Under the pieces are notes generated by a model that was given only the letters and a program-made list of their open reading frames with translations, was not told the DNA's origin and made no database searches. Shown one piece after another: positions 7,766-15,870 of a DNA stretch of 64,000 nucleotides; within the stretch, counting starts at the first letter, position 1; each line of letters opens with the position of its first letter. The stretch comes from Nakamurella endophytica. GTDB lineage: Bacteria; Actinomycetota; Actinomycetes; Mycobacteriales; Nakamurellaceae. The position numbers and the translations under genes are program-made. Where the stretch lies: NCBI RefSeq assembly GCF_014646215.1, contig NZ_BMNA01000002.1:614874-678873 (forward strand). Reading direction: 5' to 3'.

Positions 7766-9490
7766 TCAGCCGGCGGCCGGCTTGAGCTGCAGCACGGTGT
7801 ACTCAGAAGACGGAGACACCGGCCAGCCCAACATGTAGGGGTTGTCTGCCGTCGGGTAGCCGGTGAACTTCTTCGTGTTCATCTGCGCCCACGCCGCGCC
7901 GTACAGCAGCGGGATGACCGGCAGCTTCGTCGCCATCACCTGGGCGATGCCGTCGATCGCGGTCGCCTGCACCTTGGGGTCGTTGGTGGACGCGTACTGC
8001 GTCAGCAGCTTGTCGGTCGCCGGGTCCTCCCAGCGTGAGAAGTTGCTGATGGCAGGCTTTCCCGCCGGAGCGCTGAAGGCGCTGTTGAGCCAGTAGTTGT
8101 ACTGGTAGTACGGGCTGGTCCCGCTGACGCCGACGTGGATTGCCGCGTCGAAGGTGCCGTTGGTGATGTCCGACGTGTACTTCTGCACGGACACGCCGCT
8201 CACCGTCACCTTGATCCCGGCGGCCTTGAGCTGCTGGGAGGCCACCTGGGCGTCGGTCATGAAGTCGGCGTAGTTGGAGGGCTGCTCGAGCGAGAACGCC
8301 AGGTCTCCTCCGGCGGGGGTCTGGTAGTACCCGTCACCGCCCATCTTGTAGCCCGCGCCGTCGAGGATCGACTTGGCCTTGGCGACGTCGGGCGTCAGGG
8401 CGTACTGCTTGGTCGCGTCCGTCAGGTAGGTCTCCTGCGCCGGTAGCACCAGCCCGGTCGCGCTCGCCGCGGGCGGGGCCTGTCCCTGGGTGGCGGCCTT
8501 GGAGATCTGAGTGCGGTCCAGCGCGGCGCTGACCGCCTGCCGGACGGCGACGTCGGCCAGCGGCTTGCCCTGCTCGAGGTTCGGGATGATGGTCACCGTC
8601 GAGTAGCCGGGCTGCCAGTACGTGTTGTGCTGCTTGTCCTTGGCCGCGAAGACGGTGTCGATGTTGTTGACGAACAACCCGGCCCAGTCGACGGTTCCCT
8701 GCCCGAGGGCGAGAGTGGCGCTGGGCGCCGAGTTGAAGATCGGCACGCGGATGTTGGAGATCGTCGGCTTCCCGGCCTGCCAATAGTGCGGGTTCTTCGT
8801 CATCTCCCAGCCCTGCTGGTTGAACGAGGTCAACAGGTAGGGCCCGGTGCCCACGGGGTTGGGATCCGCGAACGTGGACGGATCAGCGATGCCGGACCAG
8901 ATGTGCTCGGGCACGATCCCGACGCTCGCGATGTAGTAGAAGTCCACGAAGGACGCGTGGTCGAAGGTCAGGACGGCGGTGGTCGGGTCCTTCGCGGTCG
9001 CCGACACCGCCTTGATGCCGCTCGTGTTCAGTGCCGGGAACTTCCGGAGCAGGTTGAACGTGAAGGCCACATCCGAGGCCGAGAAAGGTTTCCCGTCGCT
9101 CCAGGTCACACCCGACTGCAGGTGGAGGGTGAGGGTCTTGCCGTCGCTGGACCAGTCGTAGGACTTGGCCAGCCAGGGGTACTCCTGACCGGTCTTGGCC
9201 AGGTTGAACTGCACCAGCGGCTCGTAGACGAAGGCCTGCGTGCCCTGGATCATGCCGGCGTTGTTGGGGTTGAACGGGTTGAAGTTCCGGGTCAGCGGGC
9301 CGCTGGGCTGGACCACCATGGTGAGGGTCGAGGAGCCACCCCCGCTGCTGCCGCTGGTGGCCGCGCTCCCGTTGCCACCGGTGGCCGTGGTGTTCTCGCC
9401 CTTGCTGCTCGACGAGCAACCGGACAGCAGCACGCCGGCGATGCCGACGACCGCGACCACCTGGGAAAGTTTGCTGCGCGAAGCTTTCAT
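7766..9490 (-). CDS. Family-5 extracellular solute-binding lipoprotein of the Dpp/Opp-type transporter
   Basis: 574 residues from ATG 9490; longer in-frame extensions upstream have non-protein-like composition and lack a signal peptide. The leader MKASRSKLSQ, hydrophobic core and lipobox LLSGC (Cys27) are followed by a Ser/Gly/Thr-rich tether. The mature part has SBP_bac_5 landmarks: FVYEPLVQF, then PWLAKSYDWSSDGKTLTLHL and VTWSDGKPFSASDVAFTF. It captures the substrate outside the membrane and delivers it to the permeases encoded downstream. As first gene of the operon it follows a leader of roughly 320 bases from the promoter candidate at 9820-9847. The family binds peptides but also cellobiose, xyloglucan and other oligosaccharides; the sugar-acting genes downstream favour a glycoside ligand. 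Confidence 0.92.
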   Translation of the reverse strand: MKASRSKLSQVVAVVGIAGVLLSGCSSSSKGENTTATGGNGSAATSGSSGGGSSTLTMVVQPSGPLTRNFNPFNPNNAGMIQGTQAFVYEPLVQFNLAKTGQEYPWLAKSYDWSSDGKTLTLHLQSGVTWSDGKPFSASDVAFTFNLLRKFPALNTSGIKAVSATAKDPTTAVLTFDHASFVDFYYIASVGIVPEHIWSGIADPSTFADPNPVGTGPYLLTSFNQQGWEMTKNPHYWQAGKPTISNIRVPIFNSAPSATLALGQGTVDWAGLFVNNIDTVFAAKDKQHNTYWQPGYSTVTIIPNLEQGKPLADVAVRQAVSAALDRTQISKAATQGQAPPAASATGLVLPAQETYLTDATKQYALTPDVAKAKSILDGAGYKMGGDGYYQTPAGGDLAFSLEQPSNYADFMTDAQVASQQLKAAGIKVTVSGVSVQKYTSDITNGTFDAAIHVGVSGTSPYYQYNYWLNSAFSAPAGKPAISNFSRWEDPATDKLLTQYASTNDPKVQATAIDGIAQVMATKLPVIPLLYGAAWAQMNTKKFTGYPTADNPYMLGWPVSPSSEYTVLQLKPAAG

Positions 9491-9819
9491 CGACTGTCTT
9501 ACTCCGTTGTAAAGGTCCGATACCGGCAGTGATGCGAGTCGACGGCGCGATGGTCGCGGGTCGCCCGTCCGTCGACTCCGCCTGGTGCGGCGACGACGCT
9601 TCCGTGGGGCGATGCCCGTGCTCGGCGCGGGACTGGCGAGCCCGAGCGCCGACATGGCCGCCACCCCGTCGTGGCTCCGGACGGCTGCACGCGGCCGTCC
9701 GGCCGTCGACCTGGACCCGTCGGGGCTGGGGCTCCGGCAAGCGTGTCGACCAGTGATCGTTCCGGTCGGCAGGTTCGCCGTCCGCTCGGGCCGAGGGCGC
9801 GCTCCCCGGGCCGACGCCA

Positions 9820-9847
9820 ACTGTATACGGCACGCCACATTTGGCAA
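9820..9847 (-). promoter_or_regulatory. Sigma70-like promoter for the 9490-820 operon
   Basis: On the minus strand TTGCCA (9847-9842) is followed after 16 bases by TACAGT (9825-9820). Both match the -35 and TAnnnT -10 consensus. Transcription would start near 9813, leaving a leader of about 320 bases. Confidence 0.45.
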
Positions 9848-9933
9848 GTGTTCGTTCATCGCGTGTCGTGGGCGCCGGGTGGAGCGCCGACCAGACCCGT
9901 TCCGATACAGGTGGTCCGGGCCGACGGCGGCCG

Positions 9934-9949
9934 ACTGAACCGGTTCTGT
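9934..9949. promoter_or_regulatory. Palindromic LacI-type operator candidate
   Basis: A perfect 10-bp palindrome GAACCGGTTC (9937-9946) with a central CG, extended to 16 bp with one mismatched pair. LacI-family operators are short palindromes with a central CG, and the site lies between the divergent repressor and the operon, so it is the best candidate binding site. It lies about 90 bases upstream of the operon promoter candidate, which would suit autoregulation or looping. Confidence 0.45.
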
Positions 9950-10119
9950 ACCATGCCGATCCCCCCGGGGCCCGGCTACGATCCACCGATGGTGACGGCG
10001 CCGACCCGGCCCGACGGTGGCAGCCGGCGACGGCCGGACCGCGAGCGGTCGGCAGGACGGCGGCGGCGCTCGGCGAACGGCGACGCGCCCCGCCCGCGCG
10101 TCCGGCACGACGGTGCGGC

Positions 10120-11181
10120 GTGACGGACACGGCCCCCTCCCGTCGCAAGCGGGTCACGATCACGGACATCGCCTCGGCAGCCGGAGTGTCGAAAGGAGCG
10201 GCGTCCTACGCCCTCAACGGGCGGCCGGGAGTCTCTGCCGCGACGAGGGAACGGGTGCTCGCCGTCGCCCGGCAGCTCGAGTGGATCCCCAACCCGGCGG
10301 CTCGGGTGCTGTCCGGGCGGCGGGCTGGCGCCGTCGGACTGGTGGTGACCCGCCCTCCCGAGTTGCTCGGGTCGGAGCCGTTCTTCATGGAGCTCCTGGC
10401 CGGGCTGGAGAGCGTGCTGTCGGTGCGGTCGGTGGCCCTGCTGCTCCAGGTCGCACCGTCGGCGGATCACGAGCTCGCGATCCTGAAGGCGTGGTCCGCG
10501 TCGGGGCAGGTGGACGGTGTCGTGCTGATCGACCTGCGCGAGGCCGACCCGCGGGTCGCGCTGCTCACCCAGCTGTCGCTGCCGGCCGTGGCCGTCGGAG
10601 CGCCGGAGGTGGCCGGTGCGCTGCCCTGCGTGTGGACGGACGACCGGGCCGCCATGCGCCAGGCGGTGCGGTACCTGGCCCGGCTCGGGCATCGCCGCAT
10701 CGCCCGGGTGGCCGGTCCGCCGGAGCTGGCCCACATCACCGCCCGGGGCATCACGTTCGCGGAGACGCTGGTGCAGCTGCGCACGTCCGGCACCGCCATG
10801 GAACAGGCACAGACCGTCGACACGGACCTGACGGGTGAGCGCGGCGCGGCGGCGACCCGGCGTCTGTTGACCCTCGACCCGCCCCCGACGGCCATCGTGT
10901 ACGACAACGACCTGTGCGCCGTGGCCGGCTTGATGGTCACGGAGGAACTCGGACTCCGGGTACCTCAGGACGTGTCGTTGCTGGCGTGGGACGACTCGCA
11001 GCTGTGCTTGATCACGCGACCGACGTTGTCCGCAATGAGCCGCGACGTGCACCAGGTGGGCCGGCGGGCGGCCGCGCTCCTGCTGGACGTCCTGGACGAC
11101 GCACCGCCGCGGCAGGTCCCGGGCCCGCCGGTCGATCTGCTCGTCCGCGGCAGCACCGGCCCTCCCCCGCCCGGCAGGTAG
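10120..11181 (+). CDS. LacI-family transcriptional regulator
   Basis: 353 residues from GTG 10120. The N-terminal helix-turn-helix reads VTITDIASAAGVSKGAASYA with the family hinge-helix region NPAARVLSGRRAG, followed by a periplasmic-binding-protein-like effector domain (VDGVVLIDLREADPR, AVRYLARLGHRRIARV, PTAIVYDNDLCAVA, LLAWDDSQL). The tip SMSRDVHQVGRRAA is characteristic of LacI/GalR proteins. No good ribosome site precedes the GTG; a longer frame continues upstream but with random-like residues. It is divergent from the glycoside transport/oxidation operon and is inferred to repress it until a sugar or glycoside inducer binds. Confidence 0.93.
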   Translation: MTDTAPSRRKRVTITDIASAAGVSKGAASYALNGRPGVSAATRERVLAVARQLEWIPNPAARVLSGRRAGAVGLVVTRPPELLGSEPFFMELLAGLESVLSVRSVALLLQVAPSADHELAILKAWSASGQVDGVVLIDLREADPRVALLTQLSLPAVAVGAPEVAGALPCVWTDDRAAMRQAVRYLARLGHRRIARVAGPPELAHITARGITFAETLVQLRTSGTAMEQAQTVDTDLTGERGAAATRRLLTLDPPPTAIVYDNDLCAVAGLMVTEELGLRVPQDVSLLAWDDSQLCLITRPTLSAMSRDVHQVGRRAAALLLDVLDDAPPRQVPGPPVDLLVRGSTGPPPPGR

Positions 11182-11308
11182 CCCAGCGCACGGGACACCG
11201 GGGTCGGCCGTGCTCGACGTGACGCAATTGCCGTGCCGCTGCGGCCCGAGGCGCGAGCGGCATTGCCGCTCGTGCTCGTCGACACCGGCGATCCGGGCGG
11301 GCGCGCCG

Positions 11309-11314
11309 TATGCT
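11309..11314 (+). promoter_or_regulatory. -10 element of a probable leaderless promoter
   Basis: TATGCT ends five bases before the ATG at 11320, the spacing expected if the A of the start codon is the transcription start. No ribosome site is present. Leaderless starts of this form are common in actinobacteria. Confidence 0.5.
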
Positions 11315-11319
11315 GCCGC

Positions 11320-12114
11320 ATGCCTGAATCCGACGTGTCGTTCATCGATGTGCTCGCAGCGGAATCCGAACGGGCGGCCGCAGCTCTCGAGTTGGCACCG
11401 GCGACCGCCCGGGTGCCGGCGTGTCCCGACTGGACGGCCGCCGATCTGGCCTTCCACCTCGCGGAGGTGCAGGACTCCTGGCTGCACCACGTCCGGCAGG
11501 CGGACGTCTCCGCCGACACCGTCCCGGAGACGGAGCGGCCGCCCGACGGTGAACTGGTCGCCCTGCTGCGCGACCGCAGCGCGGCGCTGGTCGGTGCGCT
11601 GCGCGCCGCCGACCCGACGTCACCCTGCTGGTCCTGGTCCCCGTCGGGCGGCACGGTCAGCTGGGTGCGACGCCGGCAGGCCCACGAGGCGCTGATCCAC
11701 CGGGTCGACGCCGAGCAGGTCGCCGGACTTCCGGTCACCCAGCCCGACCCGGCGCTCGCGGCCGACGGCGTGGACGAGATGGTGACGGTGATGCTCAGCG
11801 GCCTACCGGACTGGGCCCGGTTCTCCGCCGACGGCACCCGCATCCGCCTGACCTGCCCCGACAGCGGACGGTCGTGGCTGCTGGCGTTCGGCCGGTTCGT
11901 CGGCACGTCGCCGACCTCCGGCACCCGCTACGACGAGGAGTGCGTGGAGGCCGTCACGGACGACCCGGAGCCGGCCACTGCCACCGTGAGCGCGTCGTCG
12001 TGGAACCTGGATCTGTGGCTGTGGGGCCGCGCCGACGCGGAGGTGCTGGACGTCACCGGCGACGCGTCCGCCGTGGCACGGCTGCGAGCCGTGATCGCCG
12101 ACAGCTCCCAGTGA
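11320..12114 (+). CDS. Mycothiol-dependent maleylpyruvate-isomerase-family (DinB-fold) protein
   Basis: 264 residues. The start at ATG 11320 is chosen because TATGCT sits at -10 spacing directly upstream and the first helix (FIDVLAAESERAAAALE) begins there; a frame upstream to 11233 is not protein-like. The pattern VPACPDWTAADLAFHLAEVQDSW with later RRQAHEALIHRVDAE is that of the actinobacterial MDMPI/TIGR03083 family, with metal-binding His in FHLAEVQ and His/Asp in HEALIHRVDAE. A C-terminal domain follows (WNLDLWLWGRADAEVL), also usual for the family. Members use mycothiol or act as uncharacterised DinB-like enzymes. It is monocistronic and does not relate clearly to its neighbours. Confidence 0.88.
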   Translation: MPESDVSFIDVLAAESERAAAALELAPATARVPACPDWTAADLAFHLAEVQDSWLHHVRQADVSADTVPETERPPDGELVALLRDRSAALVGALRAADPTSPCWSWSPSGGTVSWVRRRQAHEALIHRVDAEQVAGLPVTQPDPALAADGVDEMVTVMLSGLPDWARFSADGTRIRLTCPDSGRSWLLAFGRFVGTSPTSGTRYDEECVEAVTDDPEPATATVSASSWNLDLWLWGRADAEVLDVTGDASAVARLRAVIADSSQ

Positions 12115-12459
12115 CACCGGCACGACGGTCGTCGCGGCACCGGGACCGTCGCGACGGTGGGTGACCTCCGACGACGAGCCGCGGGCGGCAGAGGGCCCCG
12201 GAGGAGACGTCGAACGACATGCCGGACCGGACGAAGTCCTGGGTCCCGAGCGATCCGCCGGTCCGCTTACCCGCCGGCCGAGAGGGGCGAGCAGCATCGA
12301 CATCGCGTACCTCGAGCGGTATTTCACCGAAGTTCCTGCACAGGATGACCGCATTGACGAGCCGACCCGCTCGACCGAACGGGACGTGCATCGAGCCGTC
12401 CCGGAGCACTCGGCCGGGCCTCCTCCAGCCGTTCCACGGACGCGGCGGGCCGGCGTGGT
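12115..12459. other. 345-base intergenic region between convergent genes
   Basis: No gene recognised. The left end holds an inverted repeat (12123-12158) suitable as terminator for the preceding gene; the remainder shows short frames with biased composition only. Confidence 0.6.
12123..12158 (+). terminator. Hairpin after the mycothiol-type gene
   Basis: Arms CGACGGTC (12123-12130) and GACCGTCG (12144-12151) form an 8-bp stem with a 13-base loop; the right part is itself a 14-bp palindrome (12145-12158). It starts nine bases after the stop. No T-run, so termination is only likely. Confidence 0.4.
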
Positions 12460-14175
12460 TCACGGCGTCGCGGTGGGTAGGTAGATGTCGATGGTGTGGT
12501 CGGCGGTGAGTTTGCGGTAGTAGGGCGCGGTGCGGCGGAGTCGTCTGAGGACGGCGGCGCTGGGTGGGGTGCTGGGGTCGCCGCGTTGGACGATGACGGC
12601 GACGGCGGGTGTGTCGCGGTCGGTGGGGAACGTGCCGGCGGCGGTGGGCAGGTAGGGCTGATATTCCAGCGGCCGGAAGCCGGCGACGACGATCGGGCCG
12701 GGCGGCACGTGTTCGACGGCCAGGATCTCGGCGGCGAGCTTGACGCCCCCGGGGTGCTGCGTCGCGGTCTGCACGGACAGGCCGACGGCGGCCACGCCGG
12801 TGGCCAGGACGGCGGCCAGCGCCGCGCACCGCAGCACCGCCCCGGCCTGCGGGCTGTCGGCTGGGCGCGGACGGGTCCGGCGGGTGAGCCAGATGTCCAG
12901 GGGGCGGCCGATGCCCAGTGCGGCCAGCACGGTGATCTCGGGGACGAGCGCGTAGTAGTAGTGCTGCAGGGCCACGGAGCTGACGGCGAGCAGGAACACG
13001 GCCAGCGCGGCCAGGTTCGCGGCGACCAGGGCGGTGACGGCCGTCGGCCGTCCGCGTTGCACGGCCAGCAGCACCAGCCCGATGGCCAGGGCGATGGTGG
13101 CGGCAACACCGAGGCCTTCCCACATCCAGTACAGGTTCGCCCACCACGGCGGTCGTGGGGTGACGGTGCCGGCCACCACCACCATGTGTCCGCGGCTGGA
13201 GTGGGCGCTCTGGTAGCGCAGCATCGCCACCGCCTGCCCGAGGAACCCGGGCGCCGGCAGGTAGGTGACCACCACGACGGCGGCGGCTGCCGCAGCGAAC
13301 AGTCCGGCTTGGCCGGCGGTGCGGCGGGACGGCCGGGCGGCCAGCGCGGCGATCAGGAGCACCGGGACGAGGACCACGGTGGTGACCTTGGAGGTGACCG
13401 ACAACCCGATCGCCACCCCGGCCCACACCGCGGCACGCCGGCGGCCGGTGCGGATCCACCACCTGGTCGCCGCCATCGCGATGACGGCGAACAGCATCAT
13501 GAACGGCTCGAGCAGACCGAACCGGTCGATCCGCAGACCGACCACGCCGATCGGCCGGGGCAGCAGCAGCCACAACGCCCCACCGATCAGACCGGTGGCC
13601 CGGCCGGCATCCCGGCGCAGCCACCACCAGATCACCACCCCGGTGGCCACCGACGCCAAACCGGCGGCGGTCCGGTCCGCCACGACGTTGTGGCCGCCGA
13701 TCAACTGTCCCAACCCCATCAACACCTTCGCGGTGTAGGGGTGCTCACCGTTGCCGCTGAAATCGCCGTGCACATACGCCCAGCCGTTGTCCAGGTAGGC
13801 CCGCTCGTCCGGCGTGATCCCCGCGACCGGCAGATTGGACAGGGCCAGCAACAGGCCCCACACCAGAACCGCCGCACCGACCAGGTACTCGGCGCCACCC
13901 CCGGGGCGCACGTCCCGCAGCCACCGCACGAACCCCGGATCCGCCGACACGCGCGAGCCGCCGGTGTCGCCAGGTCGCCCCGTGGGGACCGTCGACACCA
14001 CCTGCCGCGGGCCGCCTGCCATACCGACTGCGTCGTCTGCTGCAGCCGCCCCCTGCACAGCCGTGCCCCCCACCCGTCCCCCATCGATGGCCCCGCCGAC
14101 GATCCATGCCTGCCCCGCCCTGGACGGCCAGTCCCCCAGGACTGGTTGCACCGTCCGGCCGACCGTAGACCGCAC
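12460..14175 (-). CDS. Polytopic membrane glycosyltransferase, GT39/PMT_2-like
   Basis: 571 residues if started at GTG 14175; no clear ribosome site supports this and an ATG at 14022 (MAGGPRQV) would remove about 50 low-complexity residues, so the start is uncertain. The protein has about ten membrane spans. After the first span comes ITPDERAYLDNGWAYV, the acidic DE motif of the first extracytoplasmic loop, then GEHPYTAKVLMGLGQ, resembling the His-Pro motif of dolichyl/polyprenyl-phosphate-mannose protein mannosyltransferases and ArnT-like enzymes. Expected role: transfer of a sugar from a polyprenyl phosphate carrier to protein or glycan at the outer face of the membrane. The C-terminal soluble tail (about 100 residues) contains Pro-rich stretches. 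The gene is isolated. Confidence 0.75.
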   Translation of the reverse strand: MRSTVGRTVQPVLGDWPSRAGQAWIVGGAIDGGRVGGTAVQGAAAADDAVGMAGGPRQVVSTVPTGRPGDTGGSRVSADPGFVRWLRDVRPGGGAEYLVGAAVLVWGLLLALSNLPVAGITPDERAYLDNGWAYVHGDFSGNGEHPYTAKVLMGLGQLIGGHNVVADRTAAGLASVATGVVIWWWLRRDAGRATGLIGGALWLLLPRPIGVVGLRIDRFGLLEPFMMLFAVIAMAATRWWIRTGRRRAAVWAGVAIGLSVTSKVTTVVLVPVLLIAALAARPSRRTAGQAGLFAAAAAAVVVVTYLPAPGFLGQAVAMLRYQSAHSSRGHMVVVAGTVTPRPPWWANLYWMWEGLGVAATIALAIGLVLLAVQRGRPTAVTALVAANLAALAVFLLAVSSVALQHYYYALVPEITVLAALGIGRPLDIWLTRRTRPRPADSPQAGAVLRCAALAAVLATGVAAVGLSVQTATQHPGGVKLAAEILAVEHVPPGPIVVAGFRPLEYQPYLPTAAGTFPTDRDTPAVAVIVQRGDPSTPPSAAVLRRLRRTAPYYRKLTADHTIDIYLPTATP

Positions 14176-14329
14176 GGGTCGCCCACCGCGGACACGACAC
14201 CGACGGGCACCCCGCTCCGGGACGCCCGCCGCCCGTCGACGGCGACCACGTCCGTCCCCGGCCGGACCGGGCGGACGGAGGTACCGCGGGTCGCCGTGGG
14301 CGGAGGGCGCGAATCGTCCTACGGCCGTG

Positions 14330-14622
14330 CTACCGGCTCGGTCCTGCGGACGCCGCGGGCAACGGTCGGGACGGTGCCGCGCCGAGATCCGGACGAGGTC
14401 GACCGACGATGGTGACCCTGACGGCCGGGCAGGCGTCGGCCGGCGCCGTCGGTGGACGAGGTGGGCACACGCCGCGGGTGCCGTGGACGGCGACGAGGAT
14501 GTCGCCGGCGGCCACGGCGGTGACGACCCGACCGCGCAGCCGCACCAGGGCGGCCGGCGTCACGGACAGGTGGATCCCGGGTTGACCGACGACGACCACG
14601 GTGAGCGTCTGACCCACGCTCA
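14330..14622 (-). CDS. Secreted-domain fragment continuing the upstream lipoprotein in another frame
   Basis: Frame from ATG 14622 (MSVGQTLTVVVVGQPG) to the stop at 14330; the same frame is open upstream to about 14809 with an alternative GTG at 14683. The sequence looks real: it alternates like a beta-sandwich (HLSVTPAALVRLRG, VVTAVAAGDILVAVHGT) and ends with a Cys pair (RGVC and ACPAVRVTIV). It has no signal peptide of its own, and the ATG overlaps the stop of the lipoprotein frame 14620-14991 by ATGA. Most likely it is the C-terminal half of that lipoprotein after a frameshift. Translational coupling of two polypeptides, or a sequencing error, are alternatives. Confidence 0.5.
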
Positions 14623-14991
14623 TGGCCAGTGCCGGCTCGCCGGTCGGCCGGAGCAGGCCGCGGCAGTCGTCAGTGCCGGCCACTGCCCCGCGCTGGTGTA
14701 GGCCTGCTCCCGTCCCCCGCAGGTGCTCGACCAGGTCGTCACCCAGGCCGGCGTGGTCACCGTGCCGGCCGTCCCGGCGGTCGTCCCCATCCCCGACGAC
14801 GCTCGAGCGTCACCCGACGGGCGGGTCGTCGCCGGCGTCGCCGGAACGGCGGCGGTCGGCTCGGGTGTGCTCACGGCTCGGGGAGATGCTGTCCCCGCCG
14901 ACGGTTCGCTTCCGGTCCGGTCCGCATCGGTGACCGCGCCGCTGCACCCGGACAGCAGCAGTGCGGCGACACACCACGCACGGATCCTCAC
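14620..14991 (-). CDS. Lipoprotein, probably truncated by a frameshift
   Basis: 123 residues from GTG 14991 (MRIRAWCVAALLLSGC; lipobox LLSGC). A Thr/Ala/Pro/Ser-rich tether occupies most of the length, and the frame ends about 40 residues after a CGGREQAYTSAG segment that could begin a folded domain. A convincing secreted domain continues immediately in the -1/+2 frame (see 14330-14622). No good ribosome site was seen. I read this as one lipoprotein gene of about 220 codons broken near 14640-14700. Function unknown. Confidence 0.5.
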   Translation of the reverse strand: MRIRAWCVAALLLSGCSGAVTDADRTGSEPSAGTASPRAVSTPEPTAAVPATPATTRPSGDARASSGMGTTAGTAGTVTTPAWVTTWSSTCGGREQAYTSAGQWPALTTAAACSGRPASRHWP

Positions 14992-15199
14992 GGCGGTGCA
15001 GACGGCGCCCGGCCGGCGAACGTTGCACCGCAGCCGATGTCCGGGCAGCACCGCCGCTGACGTCCGCCGCGGTCCGGCCATCGACGTCGTGCGTCACCGC
15101 TGCGGCTGCACGCACTGGCCACCACTGCTGCGCCGCTGCCGTCGGTCTCGTCCCCCCGGGACCACAGCGGGCCCGGCTGACGCACCCACGCGCCGTCGC

Positions 15200-15790
15200 G
15201 GTGCGGGCGACGTGGAGCGGCCTGGAGCAGCTGGAGGCTGTCTTCGACACTGGCAACGGACCGCCCCACGCCGACGATCGCCTCACCAGCCAACTGGAGA
15301 TCCACCGGGAGGAGATCCTGCTGATCGCCGTGCTCGCCGCGGGTGGACGGACGAGGCCGAGCGACTCCTGGCCTGGTGCTCGCGATCGGTCGACCGGAGG
15401 TCTCCACCACGAGGTCCAGCTGGCCGGACGTCTATGCCGGCCTGCAGATCCCGATCGAGCAGGAACCGGCGTACTGGACGTTCACCTCGCAGTTCGTCCA
15501 CCGCCCGTTCCCGGCCGACGCCATCCGGATCGTGCAGTCCTTCCTCTCGCGCGCGCCCACCCCGGAGTGCAACTACTTCACCGCTGCGTTCGGCGGCGCC
15601 GTGACGACCAGCGAACCCTCCGGTGGCTCGGCTTTCGCTCACCGCACCGCGCTGTACTACGCAACCCGTTGTCGGGTGCGGCGTCCGAGGAGGGTCGGCA
15701 GCCTCGGACGATCCGTCGAGCGCCGCCTGCCGGACCTGGCTGGCGCAGTTCACCGAAGCGCTCGAGCCGTACGGAGCAGCGCGGCCACGC
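15200..15790 (+). pseudogene. Decayed berberine-bridge-like FAD oxidoreductase, C-terminal remnant
   Basis: Consecutive pieces of one protein are spread over all three plus frames: about 15201-15345 (TWSGLEQLEAVFDTG, HADDRLTSQLEI), then a piece reading TDEAERLLAWCS, then about 15400-15660 (AYWTFTSQFVHRPFPADAI and ECNYFTAAFGGAV), then about 15700-15780 (TWLAQFTEALEPYG). Their order matches the C-terminal substrate domain of BBE-like FAD-linked oxidases, which ends with a Trp-x-x-x-(F/L)-x-x-x-Leu-x-Pro-Tyr segment. The FAD-binding N-terminal half is absent upstream. At least three frameshifts make this a pseudogene. The assignment to the family is from motif memory. Confidence 0.6.
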
Positions 15791-15870
15791 GGACGGCGCA
15801 GCGGACCGAGCGTCGCCGAGCGAGACTCCTGCCCACGGATGCCGGTCCGTCCCGACCGGCCGAGAGTTGG

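Larger units (their letters stand above)
9491..10119. other. 629-base divergent intergenic region, regulatory
   Basis: No protein-coding frame here has convincing composition. It separates the transport/oxidation operon (minus) from the LacI-family gene (plus). It holds a minus-strand promoter candidate (9820-9847), a palindromic operator candidate (9934-9949) and an unusually long untranslated leader for the binding-protein gene (about 9813 to 9491). Confidence 0.7.
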
